Source: Phaseolus vulgaris (Eukaryota; Streptophyta; Magnoliopsida; Fabales; Fabaceae). From it: a DNA stretch of 64,000 bases. Below the pieces are notes generated by a model. It was not told where the DNA came from and ran no database searches. It worked only from the letters and a program-made list of their open reading frames with translations. Shown in pieces: positions 32,308-45,660 of this stretch. The DNA is taken from NCBI RefSeq assembly GCF_000499845.2, contig NC_023751.2:29297475-29361474 (forward strand). Direction: 5' to 3'. The stretch's first letter is position 1; each line of letters starts with the position of its first letter. The position numbers and the translations under genes are program-made.

Positions 32308-33450
32308 ATGGCATCATCATCCCATAAACGTAACAGAACCCATAAGGGTAAATCTCCAGCATAAGATGTTGTCGTTCCTCCTCCAACAACGAGGATTCAA
32401 CAAGTTCTTGATTATTCAAGATACTTTAGTACCAGGCGTCAAATGGTGGTGTTTGAAAAGAAGTTTCACGCAAGACCAGTATTACCACCAAAAGTGATGC
32501 ATACTCCATTTTTTGCTGCTCCAGGATTTGAATTCCAAAATCTTCTGAATTGGCAAGGTTTACAACCTTTCCTTGGAATTAATCTTCCGTATTATGAGGA
32601 TTTGGTAAGAGTATTTTATACAAATGTAAAAATCACACTTGTTGGTCACCTTGCCATTGAGATTTGCGGAAGAATGATACACATTAAAGAAATGGATTGG
32701 ATGATCATTGCTCATCTACAGTAGGACGGTCTTAAGTTAACCCATGGGATGATCCCTGAGGAACTGAATTTTGATCGAGCACTAGCATTATCGTCCATGA
32801 TTCGTGAAGATGTTGAAGGTGAAAATCTCAAAAATGTCGGTAGTCTGAAAATGAATGACCAACTGTTGCATTACACATGGGTGCATATCTTGTGCCCTCG
32901 TGGAAGCAACTTTGCACAACTATTGAATGAAAATATTTTCATGTTGTGGTTAATCAAAAATAATGTACGCATTAATTGGCCTCATTACATCATGCAACAC
33001 ATCATCAAATGTCGGGATAACAAGATGCCTCTCCCATATGCAAATTTGATCACGAGGATCTTGCAAGTGTATGGCTTCAACTTGTCGAATGAGCAACCAA
33101 TAATGCTAGGCTGGAATCATTACTTTGGCAAAAGAAGTATGACAAAATTAAATATATTCCAGGTTAATGGCGTATGGCAACTTGGTAGACCTCACCATGC
33201 ACACGAAGAAGATGATGAAGAGGATGAATTGCCAGCACAAGATGTTGAAGGTGGTCAACCTCAACCAGCAATCCCCAGTCGAACTGAAATGTTAACCCAA
33301 ATTTGGACGGGGATGCAAGACATGAGAGAAAGGATGAGGAACGTTAACATTCGTTTTGACAAGCTTGATGAAAGGATGGAGCGGAGTAATCAAAGGATGG
33401 ACAGATTGGAGGATACTTTGAATCAGATTCATCGTCAACAAGGCCATTGA
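32308..33450 (+). pseudogene. plant transposon-type ORF with C-terminal coiled coil
   Basis: One frame from MASSSHKRNRTHKGKSPA to NQIHRQQGH is interrupted by just two stops, TAA at about 32362 and TAG at about 32723. Middle blocks include FEKKFHARPVLPPKVMHTPF, HLAIEICGRMIHIKEMDW and NVRINWPHYIMQHIIKCRD. The end is an acidic patch followed by a regular coiled coil (RERMRNVNIRFDKLDERMER). I read it as the 'putative plant transposon protein' type seen as extra ORFs in plant repeats. It lies in line with the Harbinger pair but may belong to another element. Confidence 0.6.
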
Positions 33451-33679
33451 TTGTCTATTTGCATTATGTTATTATCTTTTATTTTATTTCTATTTTTCGG
33501 GTTGAACATTATTATTGTTATTTTTCACCTTGAACATTGAGAAATTCATATTTAACATTAAGCTTCATTTTATTTTAAATGCAAGTTCTTTAAGATTTAA
33601 ATTCTATTATGATTAAAGTAAATCTTTCAGGTCCATTATCTAAATTGGAAAATTAATAACATTCATTACGTAGCCTTCA

Positions 33680-34159
33680 ATGTCTGCGCATGACATGACA
33701 TCATCCTCTAGTTGCACTATTTGTGGTGCAAAATCACGTGTTACTTTTACCCATGCTGCTGGGAGCACAAGTGCGTTCATTGCTCCATTTTTGATTGTGG
33801 ACACTTTGTTGTTTTGAGAACAGCAACAACTGAAAAAATGCCGAAAAATGATTTTGGGGTTATCCCAAGTACAAGGTAAATTTAATTCAATTCAGTTTCA
33901 TGAAAACTTAACTTTGGTGATTTAAATTTTTTCATTGTTGAATTTTATTCTTTTCTCTAAACAGATTACAAGTGACATTGTTCTGGGCTGTAATTTTTTC
34001 AAATGGTACAATGAAGATGCAATCATTATCAGACAACGAAATAAAATATGCCTTCTAGAAACACGTTTGAAGGTTTCCACAAGAAGGGTTAAAATGTTAT
34101 TACTGGGGATGTCATTTCTTTTTCTACTTAACATTATTATGTTTTTAAGTTTTCTATAA
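33680..34159 (+). pseudogene. GRF zinc-finger protein remnant with C-terminal membrane segment
   Basis: Two exon-like blocks are separated by a likely intron (donor at 33876, acceptor AACAG at 33964). Block 1 has CGHFVVLRTATTEK and block 2 has LGCNFFKWYNEDA, the two halves of a GRF-type zinc finger (CG..VLRT..T..K...GC.FFKW). Block 2 ends in the hydrophobic stretch MLLLGMSFLFLLNIIMFLSF. The frames do not join, so it is dead. Small GRF/membrane proteins of this kind are common in plant repeats. Confidence 0.6.
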
Positions 34160-36700
34160 TTTCAAATTAACATGTATTTATCTCTCTCTTCATCAAATAT
34201 AATGACTTTATATATTTTTGCAACTAATTAATGTTCAAGACATCTTTTCTTAAATTATATTCATGTTATTATTAATAGTAATCAAAATCATAATTAATAA
34301 TAATTATATATTTATATATTTATATAACATAACATTTATTAAATAATCATTAATAATATTATATTTATCTACAAACAAAATTTTTACTAATACAAATACT
34401 TTCAATTAATAAAATTATAAACGAAGAATTCATATTTCATTTCTATATTCTATTTTTTAATTCATTTCAATTTTATATTATTTTTTAAGTTATAATTGAA
34501 ACTTACAATTATTTTAATTATGAAAATTATGAACAAAAATAATAATCATTTCTTTATTATTTTTTTACACACATGGACAAAAGTATACTTTATTATTATA
34601 TATAATGTAATAGAAATTAAATAATATAATACTAATTATTTTAATTAACTTAAATATCTTTAAACTAATTAATATTTCATTTTCCTATTTATTTATATAC
34701 AAGAGTAAATTTGTAATCTTACAATTTACATTATTCAAAATATATTAAAATACTCTCACAACTATCACATCATTCACACTTTTCAATAAACTTTCTTCAC
34801 ACATCCACTCTAACATCTCTCAATCCAAACACCCTCAACTTTCTCCACACTTTCTTCACACTTCCACTCACCCACACCCTCAACTTTCCTAATACATGAT
34901 TAGGATTTATAGAAATACAAATATTTACATATCCATAGCTCAAAATAAAACTCTGAAATCTCTAAGGCTTTCCTGCACTTGTATGGTCTTCTGCTTGTGT
35001 ATATAGTACAATCATCGCAGTTTAAACACAATACAAAAAGCAAGGGTAAGCTAGTGAAAATAAAATTTTATAATATACGAAATTAAATTAAAAGAGAAAA
35101 TCAAATTACATGGCCAATTTCTCAATTATTCAATCTTCTTCAAATTTCAACATAAATCAATCACATAGATCTCACATGAATCTACACATCCAGAAGATTC
35201 AACAAACAACGTCTTCCGGAAGACCCGTATTAAGTAAGTCCTACCAGAGACTACACTTGATCCAAAGATTACCAGCGAATCCAACAGAAAGGATCAGGGT
35301 AAGTTCAATACAACCCAAGCCGTGCATCTCATATGTCACGGTGTGCATGAACTCCCCCATCAGCTTCTCACCACTTGATATCTTAGTCTATGTGACTTAG
35401 ATCATCAGTGAAGCTCAAAGATCTCTGTTACCACATAGGCATCAATACTTAATACACAGCAAACATCAGTCCATACATTATCCCAAATGTATGAATTCAA
35501 TTGCATACCATTTTGTCATACAATATCATTCAAAAAGTGATCCACAATATTCAAAAGTTTATTTGATATAAAAAAAATAACACTTTAATACTAAATCATC
35601 AAAACCCAATATATAAACACACAACATCCCTGCAAGAGAAATTGAATATTGGGACCACGTCCCTTCCGCATTCAGATCTTCTATCCTAGGGTGCTATTAA
35701 AAATTAAATTTAGCTTCCTTTACTTCAATTGCTTGTTTTCCAAGCAACTTTTAGAATTTTATTCCCCACAGTCTGGATAAGCTTCAAGATTTACAGGCCT
35801 AAAGCAAGTTATCCAAACAGAACAAAAATTCAGTATATAGTAGAATAAGTTGAGAGGATTAAACTTCTCAACTGACCCACCAATATTGATGACTAAATCC
35901 TAAGGAAAAATAGAGAACAAAGGATATTTAGAGTAAAAGTGAACTTACTCTGTTTGAAAATCTGATCGGGTAGAAATGTTTCTTAACTCCTCTAATACAA
36001 CGTGGTATGATCAGATTCTAAAATAGATGAAGATTAGGAGAGAAAAATAAGAGAGATGGAGAGAAGAGAATATGGAGAGAGAGAAAAAAAAAAGAAAGAA
36101 GAAGAAACCGTGGTGTGGGGGAAAGCAACTTCTCTGCACCTTTATTTTTCATTTTTTTTTATTTTTATTTTTTAAATCTACTACCTCTTGATTGTTCACT
36201 CTATTACAAACGGGGCAAGGTCTTCAAAACCTTTATACTTACATTAGCTTAGCTGCATTTTCCTGAACTGAAGAACAAATGTGATTTAATGAAAAACATG
36301 ACCAAGACAAAATATGTAGAAATGTATTCTCATACCATAGTGAAATGGCTCAAATCCTAAGTCAATAGTTATGTGAAATTTTAAATACGATCAAAATTCT
36401 AATTCTATAGTAAAGTGAAACTTTACCACTAAAATATGTATCTAAACCTTTCGCTGGTAAAAAAAAAAAAATAGCACCATTTCCATCATTTCCATCAGTA
36501 GTGAGTGAAAGACGTTTCACAACCTCCACCTTCTCTATAGGCACTAAATTATCATTCAAAAAAGAAAGGAACAAGGACATGCAACAAGAATGGCAAGCAT
36601 AAATCCATTCGAGAAAGATACCAAAGATATTTTGTGTAAGAGAGAAATAAGCACAAAAAATATTAGGTCATTACCTCTTTTCGTACTTACAAAAGGTTAA
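34160..36700. other. intergenic DNA, nothing recognised
   Basis: 34160-34760 is almost pure A/T. 34760-36100 is less extreme and holds a 96-codon frame (35110-35400) without known motifs. A purine tract of GAGA/AAGAAG type lies at about 36040-36110. Confidence 0.5.
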
Positions 36701-38480
36701 AGATTTTGTAGATTTAGAACACTAATAAATACTTCATCTGCCCCTAAATGAATGTCGTTTAACCTTTAAAAAAAATGAATTTAATTGATATTTTATTTTA
36801 TTTAATTATGAATTGATTTTTTTATACTTCGAATTATTCAATTAATTAATCTCTTTGTAAAAAAATTATTTTTAAAAAAATATCATTTTTATTATTTTTC
36901 TTAATTTGTTTGAAAACATATGAAACTTCGACTATTATGGAAGAGAGATGAGTCATTTTAAATTGTTTTTACTAGAACAAGCATACTTTCTTCATAAATA
37001 AATTAATAGAAAGAATAATTAGTGTCAAATTAAGAATAAAAGTTAATATATTATTAGAAGTTGACTACATTAATTTGAATTTATCTCCAGTTTTAAAGTA
37101 TTTTTCAAAACTAAATTTGGAGGTGGGATAAGAGTACATGGTAACATATTAAAAGGTCAGACAATTATACTAAATTCTGAGCCGATTAAATTATTTTTGT
37201 TTTAATTTGGGCATGTTATTAAAAGGTATCCGAGGAAGAATCATTTGTGGGAATTGCTGTTAGAAAAAATCAATAAAATATTCTAAGGATGAAATGGGTA
37301 CACCTATTCTTTGATGGTAGAATACATATTTCTAATTTGAGCTTATTCTTTTCTCTAAATAATCTTGATTAAGAGGAAAGTAGCTTGGATTAGTTGGGAT
37401 AAAATTCAAAGGGAAAGTTATAGTGCAAGAATAGGAAATCACTGGTGTTATATCATTCACAAATTGCACCCAAGACTTTACTTTTTGCAAAAGTTATGAA
37501 GTAGTGTATGAAATGTAGGGTGAATGTAGTTGTTAACAATGTGTTGATTTTTTCTTTATGGTTAAACTTTTGTGTGGTCTTGATTGTAGCAATTTAATGC
37601 TATTTTCTTATTATCAATTAAAAAAGCATTATACATGTGTCCATGAACCCAACACATGGGGAAAAAACATGAAGAGAGAATTGAATGGAGCATTGGATTG
37701 GAGAATTCTCATGCATGCTTGAGTTAATGCAAAATAATTCATCATCATATATTAAAGATTACTTATTGAGAAGAAAAATCCCAATTTAGATCAGGAATCA
37801 GAGTGCATTTATGATATATGTTAATAGCAAACAACAACATCAAACACATTAACAAAGTTAGCAAATGGCAAGCATACCTATAAAAAACTTGGATAATCAT
37901 TTCACCAACAACTTTGACAATATTAATCAGGCTGAGAGGCAAATGTGTGCTCAAATTTTACACCAAACTCTTTTTCTATTTTAGATATGTTAGATCTTTT
38001 TGGATAATAAAGCGTAACAGCAACCCCACTATTATCTATCTGAATAAAAACCAAACCACAATATTACCTTAAAATTGATAACGACAATAAACATATTAAA
38101 TTCTTATTTCTTATGAAAACACCACACACAATAAAGAAATGACAGAAGTAAAAATGACATATGAAACCACAAAAATTGAAATTTTTTCTTCGTGGAATAT
38201 CTTACCACACAAATCACACAACTTTAAAGAAAAAAATACCAATAAGTTCTTACCTAAGGAGCGAGGTGCTTATTTCTAAAGGTCGTGATGATGAGGATAA
38301 ATATAGAGGGTTTGGAAATCAAGAACAAAAGAATTGACGGGAAGGGTTTCGAAATTAGGAACTTCAAAATCATATTCGGTAAAGGAAATACACCCAAAAA
38401 CATAACTTTGCAAAAAAAAAAAAAATCATTTCACGAACTTGTTGTGACAACAAACCAACAATTGGGGCGGTAATGGCGAC
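36701..38480. other. intergenic DNA, nothing recognised
   Basis: A/T-rich; frames of up to 63 codons without known motifs. Confidence 0.5.
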
Positions 38481-38499
38481 CAAAAATTGCAGTGGAAAG

Positions 38500-38900
38500 A
38501 GTCAGAGGGATGATATGGTTTGCAGTGAGGCTGAGAATAGTGATGGTGAGAACGTTAGCGGTAAGATTGAGGAGAAGGGTTTCACGTAAGAATAAGAAGA
38601 GGGTTTGCAGTGAGAATATGAAGGATTTTCAGTGAGAGTGATAAGTGAAAGGTTGCAGTGATAATAGAAAGGGAACATAACGAGAATGAGAACGGTTAGG
38701 GTTCACTGAGAGAGGGGAATACGAAAGAGGGGAAGGTTCAGTGGGAGGGATTGTGTTGTAGTGAGAAGGTTCAGTGAGGGAAATACGATAGAGGGGAAGC
38801 TTGATCAATGAGGGGGTAATGTTCAGTGAGTGAGGGGAATAAGAAAAAAAGAATAAGGTTGTATATTTTCGAAGAGGAGGAATACGAAAAAAAACATTGG
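38500..38900 (+). repeat. purine-rich irregular tandem repeat
   Basis: Variants of GGTTCAGTGAGNGAGGGGAA (also GGTTTGCAGTGAGAAT) recur through this stretch, more regular toward 38690-38840. Strong purine bias on the plus strand. Possibly a subterminal repeat of a DNA transposon. Confidence 0.55.
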
Positions 38901-39021
38901 GAAAAAGGAAGGTTACGGAGGGAAGGAAACGCGACAGTGTGTTTATTTCGAAGGATAATTATGGTGATTCTACATGCCACATTTCAAAGGAAGATTATGA
39001 CAGTTATGAAGTTGTCGTATT

Positions 39022-39155
39022 ATACAATCATTCATATGTACCCGACACAGTAACAATTCGTAGATATGATATTTTTACGAAGACACTAGGCAAGGAACAT
39101 TTTTTGACGCTACGACATTGTTGGGGGTTCATGATCTTCACCTACCAACGTTAGA
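39022..39155 (+). pseudogene. C-terminal end of a copia polyprotein
   Basis: The frame reads NHSYVPDTVTIRRYDIFTKT then LGKEHFLTLRH and, after a small shift, LHDLHLPT-like codons. This is the copia pol end seen in element A ([18 protein letters not shown]). It runs straight into an LTR-like segment. Confidence 0.75.
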
Positions 39156-39849
39156 GGAGTATTAAGAAAATAATAATTATCAAATTATACGCAATTATTG
39201 TACGTTATATTGTACACAATTATATGCAATTATTAAAATAAAATCTCATTATTAGTGGATCCTATATAATTAGCTTGTAATTTAGAGAGATAAAGTTTTC
39301 ATACACTTGTACATATTTACTGTGCATGGAGTTATGAAAAACACCAACCGGGATAATCAATCATTCTTTCCCTACCTAACATGAAAATAGAATTACAAAA
39401 GTTGGAAAACAAAAATAATCCAAATTACAAGGATATCAAATTAGCATAGTAAATAGTCAACACTTACTTCTACTAAATGAGTTTTGTTGTCTCTTTCTCC
39501 AGAGCATGAAGTTCCACTTCTAACTGCATTCTCTTCCCTCTAGAGGTTGTTAATTTCCTCTGGTTGGCTATCAAATTGAACTCTCACATTCGCGCAAGCC
39601 TCATCAACTAAATCAATTGCCTTGTCTGAAAGATAACGACCTACACAACCCAAAATATCAAATTATACGCAATTATTGTATGCAATTATTGTACGTTATA
39701 TTGTACGCAATTATATGCATCTAACTTAATAATAATAGAATCCTATGATTAGTGGATCCTATATAATTAGTGCATGGAATTATGAAAAACACCAGTCGGG
39801 ATAATCACTCATTCTTTTTGCACCTGAACATGAAATATAATTGCAACTT
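39156..39849 (+). repeat. HSP101/copia-LTR chimeric array, left part
   Basis: Unit 1: a copia LTR piece (about 39160-39370, TATTAAGAAAATAATAATTA start) followed by an HSP101 piece (39371-39655) that begins in intron 3 (ACATGAAAATAGAATTAC), runs through a damaged exon 3 (minus sense) and stops 12-15 bases into intron 2. Unit 2: LTR piece 39656-39810, then the first few bases of the HSP101 piece, where element C begins. The HSP101 pieces face the same way as the real gene. Confidence 0.8.
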
Positions 39850-40607
39850 ATGGAAGAGGGTCAAACATCACTACAACTGAAAGCCAACCACCATGTCATA
39901 TTGGGCCAATCACTAGGACCATGGCTAGAAAGCTTGAAGAGGATTGGAACATTGCTACTGATGGCAGAGAGACCTATCTCTACATGCTTAAAGATGTCAA
40001 GTTTCTAGCGTAGAATAGATTTTACATTTTTGTTAAAAGTAACATAAATTATTTCTTTTGTAATTTTGTTGAACATGCAAAATGCTACCCAAAATGCTAC
40101 CTAAAATGCTAACCTAAGTTTAATTAGAGTTTCCTACTCATAATTAAACTTAGGACCGATCCACATTAGCCCAAAGAGGAGCGTAAGGTTCTAGATCTAA
40201 TTGCACATGATAGAATTCTAGAACCTACCTCTCATGTGCTAAATTTTAGGCGCCATTCACATGTGCATAGCATTTGAATTTCCCTCTCATTTGTGCCTTG
40301 TGTAAACCAGCCTCCTAAGCTATTGAAGGAGTGCCTTGGCTTTTTGTTTTGCAAGATTAATATACTTAGTGAATTGCTGCCAAATTGTGCCAATTTCACT
40401 TCTTGCCCAAAAACCTCTTAGGTTAGGCTATTGATCTTCACAAATCCCCTTTTCCAAGTAGAGTTGGCCTCATCACTCTCAATCCCTACCTATCATGCAC
40501 CTTCAAGGTCACCATCACTCTTAGGAGGACCTTGCTTCGTCTTCAATCCATGATGCTTCCGCCATTCACCAACAAAACTCCAAAATCATGAAGGCACTTC
40601 TCCATCA
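39850..40607 (+). repeat. 5' LTR of element C
   Basis: About 758 bp, ending TCTCCATCA before the primer-binding site. Where element B has TATAAAAG, this LTR reads CTATTGAAGG, so the TATA box is lost. Confidence 0.82.
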
Positions 40608-42437
40608 TTTGGTATCTAGAGTCATGGTTCTTCAAGAGATAAGTGCCTTATTTCGTTTTTATTTTTGTGTTCATCTTGTTTTCGTGTTGTTCTTCATGAA
40701 TCCTTGATTGTCTTGCTATTTTTTAGTTTAATTTTGTGTTAGATGCTGTTTTGGTTCAATCCAATCGGTGCATTCATGTTCAATTTGTTCTTAAGCTTCT
40801 ATTTTGCAAATTTTGTGTAGGATCCATATAGAATTGTATTGCTATTCTGTTTTTGGTTTCTTTGAGTCTTTAATTCTAATCGATTCATATTGTTTGTTTT
40901 GAGTTATTTTAATTTTTGAATCCAATTGTGTTCTGTCTAGTCATGTTTCTCCTAAATTGTCATCAATTCCATGTAGTGCTGTTTTTTATAATTTTGGTTT
41001 CTTGATTTGATTTGAGTCCAATTTTAATCTGAGTTTGTTTGATCCTTTGGTGCATTTTTCTTTTTATATTTGAGTTCATATTTGTGTGTTAGATCCATAC
41101 AAATTCATATACATCAATTCCATTGTGTTTTTTAAGTTTCTTCAAACTATTTTTAATTCCAGAATTAGGATCACTCTATTTTCAATTTTGTGTTGGCTGA
41201 TTTTTCTTATGAAATTAAAATAAGTTGAAGAAAAATTATGAAACTCTGGATTTATACAGATTGATGTATTAGAAAAACAAGAAAAAAAGAATCAGATCAA
41301 AAGACAAAATAGAAAAAAAATGATAAATCAAACAAAAAAAGTGTACATCATGGCGCCAACAGAGACGGCAATTTGACAAGATATTTGAAAAATTTATCAC
41401 AATTATTTGGTGCATTATTTTGGTGTGATTCCAGCGCCAAAAGTTTGTTAAGATCTTGAATTGTTTGTGGTTCAAATTTCAGATTCAGATTTCAAATAGC
41501 CAGCTCAGCAAAAAATTTATAAGTCACGCTTTTTGTACCTAAAATTTCAAGTAATATTGTTTTGTTTTTTTTAATCAATTCTAGTGTCATTCTCTAGGTT
41601 CAATTTGAGTGCCACCTTTTGTTGAGTGCTTATTTGATTGCTTGTCAAATTTATTCAATATTCCTTCTAGTTGTGTCCTACAAATTAATCCATTTGTTGT
41701 TGTCCTATTTTTAAATTTGAATTGTTCTTTGCTTTAATTTGTTGACCTCTAAATTGTTGGTGAAAGAATCTCGAATTGGTGCTTGCTAAGTTGGAATTAA
41801 CCATTGTGGTGAATCCATCCCTACTTAGTAGGTACTGTTTTGAAGATTTCAATTGGAAAACCATAAGAGGTTAAGGCAAGGAGCTGCAGCAAATATAAAT
41901 ACAAACACATACACATTGTAGAGCACATCAAGGAATCTCAACCACAAGCCAAGGAGTGCATAGTTTAGGAAATCTGAATTTTATTTTTGTGTAATTCAAT
42001 TTCTTGTGTATTTCTTTTGAGTTGTAATTACATTCAACTTTGATTAATTAGTGAAATAATTACATATTAGACGGTGAGTGTGTCTTCAATGGCTTTAAGT
42101 GTCTAGAAGCCTCACGTTAGGATTCTTCTAGTTTAAAGCTTTTTAGTTAGTAATCTTTAATTTGTGCCTAGTTAATTGTTTTGTTTTAATTACTTGTTTT
42201 GCATTGTTAATTCCTTTGCATTGTTTTCTTTGCATAAAATTGTGTTTCATTTCTACTTGTGATTTACGTAGTTTACTTAGAAAAAGGTTTGTGACAAGTC
42301 TTGAGGGATAGGTTTTGGCAAGGAAAGACTTGGTACTTAAGAAGTCCTAGTGACTCACCTCTCTTTCCTGGAAAGCTACCTTCACTACTATCCTTATCTT
42401 TTTTGCAGTAAAATACTTAGAACACAAGTCTTTAACC

Positions 42438-43634
42438 ATGTCTTCTCCATCTCGCGATTCTAATGAAAGTGACGTAATAATTCTTAAAACCCTTTTGGAA
42501 AAAGTTGCCTAAGATGTTCAAGCACTTTCATTTAGACAATTGCATCATGAGGCCCAACTTAAAGAAAGGGATGCTCAATTTGCTCTAATGCGAGATGATT
42601 TGAAAATGGTTAAAGATGAATACACTAAATCCAAAAAGAGTTCGCATACATCTAGCTCTAAGGGTAATGAATCATATGGGGAACAAAGCCTTAGGATCAA
42701 TGAATATTATCAACCACCCCTAAGAAGAGTTAGAAGAGAAAAGAAAGAAAGCCCTAGAGAGGTTAGGATAGATCTACCTCATTTCCATGGTAAAGAGAAT
42801 GTAGAAACCTATCTAGATTGGGAAATGAAAGTAGAACAATTGTTTGCTTGTCACAATGTGAGTGAAGAAAACAAAGTACCTTAGCCACTCTAAGTTTCCA
42901 AGGCAATGCTATGTATTGGTGGACGACCCTTGAGAGAGAAAGACGTCTTCAGAAGGATCCTTCCATAGAATATTGGAATGATCTTAGGGGAGCCTTAAGA
43001 CGCCGCCATATTCCCTCCTACTATAATAGGGAGTTAATGAACAAGCTCCAAAGACTCCAACAAAGAACCATGAGTGTAGAGGAGTATAGGCAAAAAAATG
43101 GAACTATATATGATGAGAGCCTCCATTAGGGAATCCGAATCCACTACCATAGCAAGATTTCTAAGTGGGCTTAATCTTGAGATTAAAGATAGAGTTGAAC
43201 TCCTACCTTACCAAGACTTGAATGATTTGGTTCAACTATGTATCAAGGTGGAACAACAAAATTTAAGGAAAACTTCAAGTTGTAAGGAAGGTTCATACTC
43301 CAACTCCTATCCAAAAAGAGACTTTAAAAGGGAGGAGGGTACACCTAAAGAAAAACCAAAAGAGACTCCCAAAAGTGTAGGTAAAGATATGTTCACTCCA
43401 CCCATTCGCACTAGGGATGTTAAGTGTTTTAAATGTTTTGGAAGAGGTCATGTGCAAGCTCAATGCCCAAATCAAAGAACTTTTTTTTTAAGGGGGATAG
43501 ATGAGTATAGTAGTTGTGATGATGCACCTAGTGGGAAAGAAGAGGAGGAGAATAACGAGAGAGTATATCCTTATGAGGGGGAATTAATGATGATTAGGAG
43601 GACCCCCAATAACCAAATTAGCGTGAACCTATAA
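42438..43634 (+). pseudogene. gag of element C
   Basis: It starts MSSPSRDSNESDVIILKTLL. TAA at 42510-42512 and two shifts (near 42884 and 43110) break it. Blocks visible: coiled N-terminus, DLPHFHGKENVETYLDWEMK, GNAMYWWTTLERERRLQKDP, RHIPSYYNRELMNKLQRLQQ (retrotransposon gag core) and the zinc knuckle CFKCFGRGHVQAQC at about 43427-43470. It would form the particle capsid and bind RNA. Confidence 0.85.
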
Positions 43635-43689
43635 ACACAAAGAGAGAACATCTTTCATACAAGATGCAAAGTTTTTTAAAACATTTGTT

Positions 43690-44270
43690 CTCTCATTGTA
43701 GATAGTGGCTCTTGCTGCAATTGTTGTAGCGCTAGGATGGTTGAAAAGCTAAATCTACAAGTAGTCCCTCATCCAAAACCTTACAAGCTTCAATGGATTA
43801 ATGAAGATGGGGAACTAACTGTAGACAAGCAAGTGAAAGTCGAGTTTTATGTGGGTAACTACAAAGATAATGTTTTATGTGATGTAGTTCCCATGGAGGC
43901 TTGCCGCATCTTATTGGGTAGACCTTGACAATTTGAGAAGAAAATCATGCACAATGGTCTAACCAACGAGATTACCTTCACCCATAATGAAAAGAAGTTT
44001 ATACTTAATCCTTTACCACATTCACAAGTGGTGAGAGATTAAGTACAAATGAAACAAAAGAGGGATGAAGAGAAAAAAAATCAAATTAGAAAAAGAGAGA
44101 AATCCTTAAAGAACAAAAGGCGTGGGAGAAGAGTGTTCCTTCCCACAAGGTCATTCAACAAGGCAAGACGCTTGAAAATACCTTTGAAAATATGCTTCTT
44201 GTTGAACAACCTCAAAGTCTTATCTTTTGTAAAGGAACACTTACATGCACTGCCACAAATCTTGAGACTT
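43690..44270 (+). pseudogene. protease and spacer of element C
   Basis: IVDSGSCCNCCSARMV near 43697 carries the Asp-Ser-Gly active site of the aspartic protease. EAC..LLGRP follows (43905-43927) before a stop; the spacer to RT is Lys/Arg-rich with more stops. Confidence 0.75.
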
Positions 44271-44280
44271 TGACTCTACC

Positions 44281-45660
44281 TCCTCAAGTAAAGAGCTTTT
44301 ACATGAATTTGATGATATATTCTCTAAGGAAGGCCCCTTAGGACTTCCTCCTTTTAGAGGTATAGAACATAAAATTGATTTAGTTCCGGGGGCTAGTCTA
44401 CCTAATAGACCAGCCTATAGAATTAATCCTGAGGAAACTAAGGAGATAGAATCTCAAGTACAGAATTTGTTGGAGAAGGGTTGGGTTCAAAAGAGCCTAA
44501 GCCCTTGTGTTGTACCTGTCTTGTTGGTGCCAAAAACAGATGGCAAGTGGAGAATGTGCTGCGATTGTAGGGCCATCAACAATATCACCATCAAGTATAG
44601 GCATCCAATCCCAAGACTAGACGATATGCTTGATGAATTACATGGGTCAATCATATTTTCCAAAATTGATCTTAAAAGTGGATATCACCAAATTAGAATC
44701 AAAGAGGGTGATGAATGGAAAACCGCTTTTAAAACCAAATTTGGACTATATGAGTGGTTGGTGATGCCATTTGGTCTCACTAACGCACCTAGTACTTTCA
44801 TGAGGCTCATGAATCATGTCTTGAGAGATTGCATAGGTAAATATGTAGTAGTTTACTTTGATGATATCCTAGTCTATAGTCAAAGCCTAGACAACCACCT
44901 AAGACACCTTAAGGAAGTTCTCTTAGTGCTTAGGATTAATAGTTTATTTGCTAATAGTGATAAGTGTACCTTTTGTGTATATAGTGTAGTGTTTTTAGGT
45001 TTTGTAGTTAACAAAAATGGGGTGCATGTTGACTTCGAGAAAATCAAAGCCATCCAAGAATGGCCAAATCCACAAAATGTAAGAGATGTTAGGAGTTTTC
45101 ATGGCTTGGCTAGCTTTTATAAACGTTGTGTCGAACTTCTCAAGTCTAGCTTCACCACTCAATGAGTTAGCGAAGAAAGACACTCCATTTTGTTGGACCG
45201 AGAAGCATGAACAAGCCTTCAAAAGGCTAAAAGCTCAACTTACTAATGCACCCATTCTAGCTTTACCAAATTTTGCCAAAACTTTTGAGCTAGAGTGTGA
45301 TGCATCGGGAGTTGGTATAGGTGCGGTTTTGTTACAAGGAGGGCATCCAATTGCTTATTTTAGTGAAAAACTTCATGGAGCCACCCTTAACTACCCTACC
45401 TATGATAAAGAACTTTATGCACTTGTGAGGGCCTTAAAGACTTGGGAATACTATCTAGTTTCTAAAGAATTTGTCATACATAGTGATCATGAGTCTTTGA
45501 AATATTTGAAAGGTCAACATAAGTTGAACAAACGTCATGCAAAATGGATGGAATTTCTTGAACAATTTCCTTATGTTATCAAATACAAGAAGGGTAGTAC
45601 AAACATAGTAGTCAATGCTCTCTCAAGGAGACATGTGCTCTTTTCAAAACTTGGAGCCTA
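44281..45660 (+). pseudogene. reverse transcriptase and RNase H of element C
   Basis: [61 protein letters not shown] and the active-site YFDDILVYS. One frameshift near 45130 separates it from RNase [34 protein letters not shown] and [11 protein letters not shown]. The order and the single RNase H mark an ordinary chromovirus-like pol, unlike element D. Confidence 0.9.

Noticed and set aside
35110..35400. 96-codon plus frame
   Set aside because: Composition is ordinary, no motif or promoter is evident, and neighbouring DNA is non-coding.
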